A stretch of 5,158 nt of DNA, taken from Candidatus Heimdallarchaeota archaeon AB_125. Its GTDB lineage: Archaea > Asgardarchaeota > Heimdallarchaeia > Heimdallarchaeales > Heimdallarchaeaceae. Made by a program: the position numbers and the translations under genes. The DNA lies in NCBI GenBank assembly GCA_001940755.1, contig MEHH01000217.1:1-5158 (forward strand). Reading direction: 5' to 3'. Positions 1 to 5,158 of the stretch are shown in pieces. The notes under the pieces were generated by a model. The model was not told where the DNA came from. It was given only the letters and a program-made list of their open reading frames with translations, and did no database searches. How positions within the stretch are numbered: the first letter of the stretch is position 1; each line of letters starts with the position of its first letter.

Positions 1-1524
1 GAACTTAGAATGGCTGGATACGATTTAGTTATTGTTGAAGGAAAAGCAGAGAAACCAGTCTACATCTCTATAAAAGATGATAAAGTAGAAATCAAAGATG
101 CTACTCATCTCTGGGGAAAATTAGCTCATCCTACTGAAGACAAAATCAGAGAGGATGAAGAAGAACCACGGATGAGGGTTATCTGCATTGGTCCTGCTGG
201 AGAACATCTTGTCAATATTTCTTGTCCAACAGCTGCTCTTCATCATAACCCGGGGAGAGGTGGATTAGGAGCAGTTTGTGGTTCAAAGAATCTCAAAGCA
301 ATAGGAGTAAGAGGTTCAGGAAAAACAACCATTGGCAATTTAGATAAAATCGAAGAAGTTAGAAAAAATATTCTAGATAGAACTAAAGAAGCAAAAGATG
401 CTGGAGCGGGGATGTTTAAGTATGGAACAAGTAATGCTGTAGGTTTCTCTAACGAAATGAGTCAATATCCTACTCGCAATTGGCAAAGTGGAGAGTTTGA
501 AGATCACGAAAAATTAAGTGGAGTAGATTTAGATGAGAAATATACAGCAATCAGAAAACCATGTTACAACTGCCCAATTGGGTGTTCAAGCACACTAGAT
601 GCTTCAGCTTTTCCATGGACAGATGAGAAAGAAATAGCTAGACCAGAATATGAAACAATGGCAATGCTGGGAGGAAATATAGGATTAAGTGATATTGAAA
701 CATTGATTCATGCAAACTATCTTTGCAACCAACTAGGATTGGATACAATTAGCACAGGGAGTGCAATTGCTATGACAATGGAAGCTGTAGAAAAAGGATT
801 GCTATCTGGACCAGAATTTGAAGGAATAAAGTTTGGAAACAAAGAGAAAATTCTGGAAATGATAGAGATGATAGCTTACAGAAAAGGATTCGGGGATATA
901 CTAGCTGAAGGAGTAGCACAAGCCGCAGAAAAATGGGGAATAGAACACTTAGCAATACACGTTAAAGGTTTACCTTTTGCTGCTTGGGATCCACGTGGAA
1001 GACTAGGCTTGGGTTTGAGTTATGCAACTGCTGCAGTGGGAGCTTCACATTTACGAGGTTGGCCAGCTACTTCTGAGGTACCAAAGGACAAAAGTGCTGT
1101 AGATGTAGTTGATTCATTAATTGAACAACAAGATTACAAATCTCTCACAGACTGTCTGATCATATGTTCTTTCTCATATGCTATTAAGGGAGGATTTAGT
1201 TTTGATGATAGAAAGAAGATGCTCTCAGCAATGTGGGATAGAGATGTACCAAAAGAAGAAATGATGGAAATAGCTCAAAGGATTTGGATAACTAAACGTC
1301 TCTTCAACATCAATCAATTTGATAATTACAAACCTATTGAATATGATGTTCTTCCTCCGAGATTTATGAATGAACCTTTACCTTCTGGAAGAGCTGAAGG
1401 AAGCAAAGCCTTTGATACTGAGGAGGATTTCAAGAAATCTCTTCAACTGGTCTATAAGAAAAGAGGATTGGATGAACACGGAATTCCTACTAAGAAGGAA
1501 ATTGAGAATCTTGGAATAGAATAA
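1..1524 (+). CDS. Aldehyde:ferredoxin oxidoreductase family protein, 5'-partial (AOR1)
   Basis: A tungsten- or molybdenum-pterin enzyme of the AOR family, which oxidises aldehydes to carboxylates in the cytoplasm and reduces ferredoxin. The frame is open to base 1. The first visible residues, ELRMAGYDL, align with EMRFAGVDL at residues 98-106 of the second AOR here, so about 97 N-terminal codons are missing and the ATG at base 10 is internal. The 507 visible residues imply a protein of about 604, normal for AOR. Family marks are GRGGLGAV followed by GSKNLKAI (about 259-300), YPTRNWQSGEFE (about 466-501), the [4Fe-4S] motif CxxCxxxC (codons at 562, 571 and 583), RPEYET, LGLDTIS, HVKG and DPRG, HLRG, and a distal Cys (codon 1165) as likely fourth cluster ligand. 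The residues before that Cys read DCLIIC instead of the DxxGLC-type motif, and KGLPFAAWDPRG lacks the Glu common in KGLE-type sequences, so the substrate could differ from classical AOR. Family assignment is very secure; substrate is unknown. Confidence 0.95.
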   Translation, partial: ELRMAGYDLVIVEGKAEKPVYISIKDDKVEIKDATHLWGKLAHPTEDKIREDEEEPRMRVICIGPAGEHLVNISCPTAALHHNPGRGGLGAVCGSKNLKAIGVRGSGKTTIGNLDKIEEVRKNILDRTKEAKDAGAGMFKYGTSNAVGFSNEMSQYPTRNWQSGEFEDHEKLSGVDLDEKYTAIRKPCYNCPIGCSSTLDASAFPWTDEKEIARPEYETMAMLGGNIGLSDIETLIHANYLCNQLGLDTISTGSAIAMTMEAVEKGLLSGPEFEGIKFGNKEKILEMIEMIAYRKGFGDILAEGVAQAAEKWGIEHLAIHVKGLPFAAWDPRGRLGLGLSYATAAVGASHLRGWPATSEVPKDKSAVDVVDSLIEQQDYKSLTDCLIICSFSYAIKGGFSFDDRKKMLSAMWDRDVPKEEMMEIAQRIWITKRLFNINQFDNYKPIEYDVLPPRFMNEPLPSGRAEGSKAFDTEEDFKKSLQLVYKKRGLDEHGIPTKKEIENLGIE

Positions 1525-1555
1525 TCTTTTCTATCCATTTCTATCAATTTCTTGC
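1525..1555 (+). terminator. Pyrimidine-rich, T-run terminator candidate after AOR1
   Basis: Directly after the AOR1 stop codon lies a C/T-rich stretch with several T runs (TTTT, then TTT three times) and no hairpin. Archaeal RNA polymerase can terminate on oligo-T tracts without a stem-loop, so this is a plausible 3' end for AOR1. It contains two adjacent 10-mers, ctatccattt and ctatcaattt, that differ at one base. The call rests on composition and position only. Confidence 0.4.
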
Positions 1556-1572
1556 AAATCTTAATATATTTA
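1554..1572 (+). promoter_or_regulatory. Archaeal BRE/TATA promoter of the first Rdh-like gene
   Basis: The box ttaatatattta (1561-1572) resembles the archaeal TATA consensus TTTAWATA, and gcaaat just upstream fits the BRE pattern RNWAAW. The box centre is about 26 bases from the ATG at 1592, which puts transcription start at or very near the start codon. No Shine-Dalgarno sequence is visible in between, so a leaderless mRNA is expected. Start site and leaderless state are inferred from spacing. Confidence 0.6.
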
Positions 1573-1591
1573 GCAGAGTAGCCCAATTTGA

Positions 1592-2575
1592 ATGTCACAG
1601 GAATTGTCGTTTATCAATCGAGTTAAGAAAGTTTTTTTTAATAAATTTGCATTACCAAGGGTAAAAAGAGTTTATACTCTAGAAGATTCAGTTAATGATT
1701 TAGAGGATTCTTTTGCTTTCTCTGATGAATCCGTAGCTAGATTTGACATTCCCATTGAATTTGGAAGAAGAGAAGGAGTGGAAGTTCCTTTAACTAGAAC
1801 TACGATCAAACATATCCTAACATGCATGAAGAACATGAAAAGAGCAGTTTTTGATCTCAAAAAGAATCCAAAGAACCCAAAGAAGCAATTTGAGAAGAAG
1901 GATTTGGAAGAGTTAGAAGAATTTGTTAAAACTGTCAATGTCTCTGGAATAGGTTTTACTAAAGTTCCTCGGAAGTTAATTTTTGAAAGTAAAGCAGTTG
2001 CTTATGAAAATGCAATACTTCTAGTAATGAATATGGACAATGAAATTATTGGCACTTCTCCTAGTAAAAAATCTCTCAAAAATATCTGGTATACTTATGA
2101 CAAACTCAGTGTTGCATCAAACAAGATAGCACGATTTCTAAGAAAGAAGGGATATGGAGCACATGCCTCTCCCCCCTTAGGAGGTTTAGCTCTTTATCCA
2201 AAACTTGCACACAATGCTGGTATAGGAGAATTTGGATACTCTGGAATACTTATTACTCCAATTAATGGACCAACTTGCAGATTAGCTGCAGTGTATGTGA
2301 GTGCAGAAAATCTCCCGATGAAAGAAGAGAACGAACACAGCTGGGTTAGAGATTATTGTGAACAATGCAGAAGATGTATCAAAGAGTGTCCTCCTGGAGC
2401 TATATATGAAACACCAATTAAGAAAGAAGCAGGTAGAGTAACTCATATTGATAATGAGAAATGTTTTCCCTATTTCGGAAATAACTATGGATGCACTGTT
2501 TGTATCAAAGTGTGTCCTTTCAACAATACTGATTACTATAAGCTGAAAGAGAAATTCGAGAAACAAAAAACATGA
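1592..2575 (+). CDS. Short cytoplasmic reductive dehalogenase-like (RdhA/QueG superfamily) iron-sulfur protein, copy 1
   Basis: A 327-residue protein of the superfamily containing cobalamin-dependent reductive dehalogenases and epoxyqueuosine reductase. Residues about 170-235 look like the corrinoid-binding core of RdhA: a helix ending RFLRKKGYGAHA, then AGIGEFGYSGILITP and a GP..RLAAVY strand, comparable to the AGLGELGR.G..ITPE.GPR.R pattern of RdhAs. The C-terminus is a double [4Fe-4S] module: C256-x2-C259-x2-C262-x3-C266-P, then C291-x9-C301-x2-C304-x3-C308-P. Unlike respiratory RdhAs (about 450-500 residues) it has no twin-arginine signal and no membrane segment, and no RdhB-like anchor gene is seen, so a soluble cytoplasmic enzyme is inferred. 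The Arg usual in GELGR is Tyr here. ATG at 1592 is chosen because the TATA spacing fits a leaderless start. Dehalogenation, another reductive cleavage, or a queuosine-related role cannot be told apart from sequence. Confidence 0.85.
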   Translation: MSQELSFINRVKKVFFNKFALPRVKRVYTLEDSVNDLEDSFAFSDESVARFDIPIEFGRREGVEVPLTRTTIKHILTCMKNMKRAVFDLKKNPKNPKKQFEKKDLEELEEFVKTVNVSGIGFTKVPRKLIFESKAVAYENAILLVMNMDNEIIGTSPSKKSLKNIWYTYDKLSVASNKIARFLRKKGYGAHASPPLGGLALYPKLAHNAGIGEFGYSGILITPINGPTCRLAAVYVSAENLPMKEENEHSWVRDYCEQCRRCIKECPPGAIYETPIKKEAGRVTHIDNEKCFPYFGNNYGCTVCIKVCPFNNTDYYKLKEKFEKQKT

Positions 2576-2578
2576 AAA

Positions 2579-2590
2579 AAACTTAATACT
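2579..2590 (+). promoter_or_regulatory. Weak TATA-like box ahead of the second Rdh-like gene
   Basis: The segment aaacttaatact just after the copy 1 stop codon is a poor match to an archaeal TATA box. If used, transcription would start near 2611, giving a short leader that contains the aaggtgg site. Cotranscription with copy 1 across the 49-base gap is equally possible. Confidence 0.3.
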
Positions 2591-2613
2591 ACTACTTCTT
2601 AATTCAAGACACT

Positions 2614-2620
2614 AAGGTGG
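2614..2620 (+). promoter_or_regulatory. Shine-Dalgarno site that may select a TTG start
   Basis: The sequence aaggtgg contains AGGTG, complementary to the archaeal 16S rRNA 3' end. It lies 4-5 bases before TTG at 2625 and about 13-14 bases before ATG at 2634. The spacing favours TTG, while codon strength favours ATG. No comparable site precedes the other two complete starts in this window. Confidence 0.5.
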
Positions 2621-2624
2621 AATC

Positions 2625-3578
2625 TTGACTTTAATGGATAGAATTCAGAATTTTATAATGATGAACTTTATGTTCAAATTGTTTGATAAAGAGAATAAGT
2701 TATCGGAGAATGAAGAATATATCAAATACAATGATAATTCACCATCAAGATATGAAATAATGACTGAAGGAGAAAAATATGGTAAAAGATCAGGATTTGG
2801 ACCAAGAGTTGCACCTATTATGCTTTCAGTCATTAGAAACCAGCACAAAGTCCTAAATACATTGAAGAAGAATCCAGCTGAACCAAGAACTGAAATTTCT
2901 GAAGAGGAATTGAATGAATTGGAGAAGTTAGCGAAGAAACTTGGTGCTGGGATTATTGGGTATACACAGATATCTCCCCAACTTATCTTCAAAGAAAAAG
3001 CAATTCTAGATACCAATGCCATAGTATTAGGATTTGAGATGAAGAAAGAGCATATTGACACAGCTCCTAGTGTTAAATGTCTTCATGAAGTTTTAAGAAC
3101 TTATGATGATTTAGGTATTGTTTCAAACAAGTTAGCAAAGTATCTCAGAAAGCGAGGATTCTCAGCTCATGCAGGACATCCACTCATGGGTGCTGCACTC
3201 TACCCCCCGATGGCACAATCAGCTGGTTTAGCATTTATAGGCTATTCTGGGATAGTTATTTCTCCTGAATATGGTCCTCGTTTTAGACTAACAGCGGTTT
3301 ATACTAATATCGAAAACCTTCCTGAATCCAAAGAAAATGAACATGCTTGGGTTAGAGAATATTGTGATAAATGTAAGAAGTGTATCAAAGAATGTCCAGG
3401 TGGTGCCATTCTAGATAAAGCAATTGAGCATCCCAATGGTCAAATCACTCATGTTGAAAATACAAAATGCATGCCTTATTTTATAAATGAATATGGTTGT
3501 AGTGTATGCATCAAGGTATGTCCATTCAACAATGTAGACTATTATCAATTGAAAGAAAACTTCTTGAAAACAAGCTAG
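2625..3578 (+). CDS. Short cytoplasmic reductive dehalogenase-like (RdhA/QueG superfamily) iron-sulfur protein, copy 2
   Basis: A 317-residue paralog of the preceding gene, colinear over nearly its whole length and most similar in the last 90 residues. The core has LAKYLRKRGFSAHAG, then AGLAFIGYSGIVISPEYGP and RLTAVYTN, the corrinoid-core pattern of RdhA-type proteins. Its ISPEYGPRFRL segment is closer to canonical RdhAs than copy 1. The cluster module is C247-x2-C250-x2-C253-x3-C257-P followed by C282-x9-C292-x2-C295-x3-C299-P, numbered from the TTG. No signal peptide or membrane segment is present, so it is likely cytoplasmic and fed by ferredoxin or a similar donor. The start is uncertain: TTG at 2625 has well-placed aaggtgg upstream, ATG at 2634 would shorten the protein by three residues. 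Tandem position and similarity point to local duplication with divergence, strongest in the first 60 residues. Substrate is not identifiable. Confidence 0.85.
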   Translation: MTLMDRIQNFIMMNFMFKLFDKENKLSENEEYIKYNDNSPSRYEIMTEGEKYGKRSGFGPRVAPIMLSVIRNQHKVLNTLKKNPAEPRTEISEEELNELEKLAKKLGAGIIGYTQISPQLIFKEKAILDTNAIVLGFEMKKEHIDTAPSVKCLHEVLRTYDDLGIVSNKLAKYLRKRGFSAHAGHPLMGAALYPPMAQSAGLAFIGYSGIVISPEYGPRFRLTAVYTNIENLPESKENEHAWVREYCDKCKKCIKECPGGAILDKAIEHPNGQITHVENTKCMPYFINEYGCSVCIKVCPFNNVDYYQLKENFLKTS

Positions 3579-3608
3579 ATTTAGAAGAATGGTTGATGTT
3601 TAACAATA

Positions 3609-3620
3609 CTTATAAAAATA
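3609..3620 (+). promoter_or_regulatory. Archaeal TATA box of the second AOR gene
   Basis: The sequence cttataaaaata is a good archaeal TATA-like element, with its centre about 24 bases upstream of the ATG at 3638. Transcription would begin at or beside the start codon, and there is no Shine-Dalgarno sequence, so a leaderless transcript is inferred. It suggests the second AOR has its own promoter instead of relying on read-through from the Rdh-like genes. Confidence 0.6.
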
Positions 3621-3622
3621 AA

Positions 3623-3629
3623 TTTTTTT
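3623..3629 (+). terminator. T7 tract, possible terminator of the Rdh-like transcript
   Basis: Seven consecutive T residues lie between the TATA box and the ATG of the second AOR. Oligo-T tracts can end archaeal transcription, so this may stop transcripts coming from the Rdh-like genes. It lies upstream of the predicted start of the AOR2 transcript, so it would not affect that mRNA. Confidence 0.3.
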
Positions 3630-3637
3630 AGTCACAC

Positions 3638-4570
3638 ATGAATAATAAGCTTCTTAGAATCAATCTTACAACTAAGCAAGTATCAAGAGAAGAAATACCT
3701 GAATCAGTTGTTTATGATTATATGGGGGGAACAGGGTACATTACTTATTATCTATACAAGGAATTAGAACCTGGAATAGATCCACTCTCACCAGAAAATA
3801 AAGTAATTATTGCTCCTGGACCAATTCAAGGGACTAAAATTCCAGTTTCTGGAAGATATGCAATTGGAACTAAGAGCCCTTTAACAGGTCTATATCTTGA
3901 TAGCAATGCTGGAGGTTTTCTTGGTCCTGAGATGAGGTTTGCAGGAGTTGATTTGATTATAGTTGAAGGTAAATCAGCTAAGCCTGTTTATATCTCCATA
4001 AAGGACGATAAAGTTGTAATTAAAGATGCGAAAGATTTGTGGGGAAAATTCGTTTATGAAACCGAGGTTTTGGTCAAAGAATTAGAAAGAGAACCAAAAA
4101 TGAGGATATTGTCAATTGGACCAGCTGGAGAAAATCTTGTAAAATTTGCATGTACTGCTTCTGATAATTTTCGAAATGCTGGAAGAGGAGGATTAGGTGC
4201 AGTTTTTGGATCAAAAAATCTCAAAGCTGTGGCTTTTAAAGGTTCAAATCGACCTTCGAATGGTGACCCAACCTCCATTGAACAGGTTCGAAAAGATATT
4301 GTTAAAAGAGCTAAAAATGCAAAAGATGATGGTCATCTTCTTCATAAACATGGAACCAGTTGGCTAGTTAAAGTATCGAGTGATCTTGATCACTATCCTA
4401 CTCGCAATTGGCAATCAGGTGAATTTGAAGATATAGATAAGCTTAGTCACAAGGAATTTGATGAAAAATATAAGCGTATCCGACGACCATGTTATCAATG
4501 TCCTATTGGATGTAGTGAAACTCTAGATGCTTCTGTTTTTGATTGGGTTGAAGAAGATAGAAAGGAATAA
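3638..4570 (+). CDS. Aldehyde:ferredoxin oxidoreductase, N-terminal half, truncated at 3' end (AOR2)
   Basis: The N-terminal 310 residues of an AOR-family tungsto- or molybdoenzyme. It has the full AOR N-terminal domain: YMGGTGYITYYLY (about 28-40), DPLSPENKVIIAPGP, GTKSPLTG, SNAGGFLGPE (89-98), VEGKSAKPVYISIKDD, GRGGLGAV with GSKNLKAV, YPTRNWQSGEFE, and the cluster motif C285-x2-C288-x3-C292. Over residues 98-303 it aligns with AOR1 with well over half of positions identical by eye. It then diverges after FDW (residue 303) and ends in VEEDRKE and a stop, where AOR1 continues into RPEYET and 300 more residues. The fourth cluster Cys and most of the pterin-site residues are therefore absent, so this product could not be a functional AOR. 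The end coincides with a truncated PAS gene on the other strand, so truncation by rearrangement or assembly join is inferred. ATG at 3638 fits the TATA spacing and family N-termini. Confidence 0.9.
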   Translation: MNNKLLRINLTTKQVSREEIPESVVYDYMGGTGYITYYLYKELEPGIDPLSPENKVIIAPGPIQGTKIPVSGRYAIGTKSPLTGLYLDSNAGGFLGPEMRFAGVDLIIVEGKSAKPVYISIKDDKVVIKDAKDLWGKFVYETEVLVKELEREPKMRILSIGPAGENLVKFACTASDNFRNAGRGGLGAVFGSKNLKAVAFKGSNRPSNGDPTSIEQVRKDIVKRAKNAKDDGHLLHKHGTSWLVKVSSDLDHYPTRNWQSGEFEDIDKLSHKEFDEKYKRIRRPCYQCPIGCSETLDASVFDWVEEDRKE

Positions 4571-5158
4571 AACAATTCTCCGTTCTTACGCTTGTTCAGT
4601 ATTTCACCAGAGAATTGACCCGATTTTCTGGTAGTTTCATAAACCTTCTCCCCTTCCTTTGTATCGGCATAGAGGATGTCGATATGCTTGTCTATAATTT
4701 CATCTCTACCGTAGCCAAATGTTTCCTGAGCCGAATGATTGAACTCAACGATTCTGCGATTTTCGCCAACTGAGATGATCATATCCAGAGAACTGTCAAT
4801 AATGTTCCTGGAATATTTTTGTGCCGTTCTCAATGCTTCTTCTGCTTTTTTGTGCTCGGTTATGTCAGTGACAATAATCCCAAGCCCATCACTTACTTTG
4901 AAAGTTCTCATATTTAAGTGAACATCTCCAAATTTGGGATCAGGGATAAAATCATCCCTGAAAAGTGATTTTCCTGTCTTTATAACTTCCAAATATTCCT
5001 CATACCTGCCTGTTCCTTTGATTGCAGGATTAATGTCTAATAAATTTTTCCCGATTATTTCTTCTTCTTTAGTTTTACCTAAAAACTTCAGTAAGGTTTT
5101 GTTTACCTCAACAAAATTTAATTCTGAGTCTAAAAGGGCGAAGCTATCAGGTGATGAT
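4495..5158 (-). CDS. Tandem PAS-domain sensor protein, partial at both ends
   Basis: The minus-strand frame is open from 5157 at the window edge; the TTG at 4992 is internal and not a real start. The first PAS domain starts at the edge with SPDSFALLDSELNFVEVN and ends in the PAC-type GLGIIVTDITEHKKAEEAL (about 4835-4890). A helical linker leads to a second PAS domain, YSRNIIDSSLDMIISVGE, with NHSAQETFGYGRDEIIDKH and RKNGELFY. The last 26 or so residues before the stop at 4495-4497 are mostly the antisense of AOR2 and not PAS sequence. Such tandem PAS proteins usually continue into more PAS domains or a histidine kinase; that output region is missing, so signal, ligand and output are unknown. 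No haem- or flavin-binding signature was recognised. The region appears slightly richer in GC than the AOR side in lines counted by eye. It may come from another locus or another genome. Confidence 0.8.
   Translation of the reverse strand, partial: SSPDSFALLDSELNFVEVNKTLLKFLGKTKEEEIIGKNLLDINPAIKGTGRYEEYLEVIKTGKSLFRDDFIPDPKFGDVHLNMRTFKVSDGLGIIVTDITEHKKAEEALRTAQKYSRNIIDSSLDMIISVGENRRIVEFNHSAQETFGYGRDEIIDKHIDILYADTKEGEKVYETTRKSGQFSGEILNKRKNGELFYSFLSSSTQSKTEASRVSLHPIGH
4547..4572. other. Breakpoint joining truncated AOR2 to truncated PAS gene
   Basis: On the left, AOR homology is clear up to Trp303 (codon 4544-4546). On the right, PAS homology on the minus strand is clear up to about KRKNGELFY, ending near 4570. 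Between these points either reading could be extended, so the exact joint cannot be placed. Each frame then runs into the antisense of the other gene and stops: AOR2 at 4568-4570 and the PAS frame at 4495-4497. One DNA joint explains both truncations. No inverted repeats, transposase or target-site duplication is evident. Confidence 0.75.

Noticed and set aside
10..12. ATG at base 10 as a genuine start of AOR1
   Set aside because: The upstream codons GAA CTT AGA extend the homology with AOR2, so the start lies about 97 codons outside the window.
770..955. Minus-strand frame of 61 codons inside AOR1
   Set aside because: It is antisense to strongly conserved AOR sequence, hydrophobic and low in complexity, with no recognisable motif.
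1525..1591. Small RNA or tRNA in intergenic gaps
   Set aside because: All gaps are under 70 bases, with no cloverleaf, conserved stem or riboswitch-like structure seen.
1672..1938. Minus-strand frame inside the first Rdh-like gene
   Set aside because: Antisense of a lysine/glutamate-rich coding stretch, giving Phe/Ser-rich sequence; no family resemblance.
2634..2710. Signal or membrane segment in the Met/Phe-rich N-terminus of the second Rdh-like protein
   Set aside because: The hydrophobic run FIMMNFMFKLF is short, interrupted and lacks a cleavage site or twin arginines.
2282..3061. Minus-strand frames (2282-2566 and 2645-3061) opposite the Rdh-like genes
   Set aside because: They lie opposite conserved cluster-binding and core regions and show no independent motifs or promoter.
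4054..4278. Minus-strand frame of 74 codons inside AOR2
   Set aside because: Antisense of the conserved pterin-binding GRGGLGAV region; no own features.
4739..4921. Plus-strand frame of 60 codons opposite the PAS gene
   Set aside because: The minus strand has clear PAS homology through this region; the plus frame is its shadow.

Overview
The window looks like archaeal, low-GC, anaerobe DNA. Two of the genes have an A/T-rich TATA-like box centred about 24-26 bases upstream of their ATG and no Shine-Dalgarno sequence, the usual layout of archaeal leaderless transcripts. The proteins are oxygen-sensitive types: aldehyde:ferredoxin oxidoreductase (AOR, tungsten or molybdenum pterin) and short, cytoplasmic relatives of cobalamin-dependent reductive dehalogenases (RdhA). 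An Asgard-like or other sediment archaeon would fit, but that is a guess from gene content. Nothing in the sequence fixes the lineage.

Layout. Bases 1-1524 (+) hold the C-terminal five-sixths of an AOR; its first ~97 codons lie outside the window. Bases 1592-2575 and 2625-3578 (+) hold two paralogous RdhA/QueG-like proteins, each ending in a double [4Fe-4S] ferredoxin-like module and lacking any export signal. Bases 3638-4570 (+) hold the N-terminal half of a second AOR, closely related to the first, which stops abruptly just after its CxxCxxxC cluster motif. From about 4570 to the right edge the minus strand carries the interior of a tandem PAS-domain sensor protein, open at the window edge and also broken off at about 4570.

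How they may work together (inference). AORs oxidise aldehydes and pass electrons to ferredoxin. RdhA/QueG-type enzymes use low-potential electrons to drive Co(I) cobalamin chemistry. The order AOR-Rdh-Rdh-AOR, all on one strand with gaps of 49-67 bases, suggests a small redox locus that grew by duplication. The Rdh-like pair has no companion genes here that would identify a substrate.

The most striking structural point is the breakpoint at about 4547-4572. Two convergent genes are both truncated there and their residual reading frames overlap antisense. It is either a real rearrangement (deletion or inversion joint) or a chimeric assembly join, so the shortened second AOR should not be taken as a natural half-length enzyme without read support. 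No RNA genes, CRISPR arrays, insertion sequences or attachment sites were recognised.
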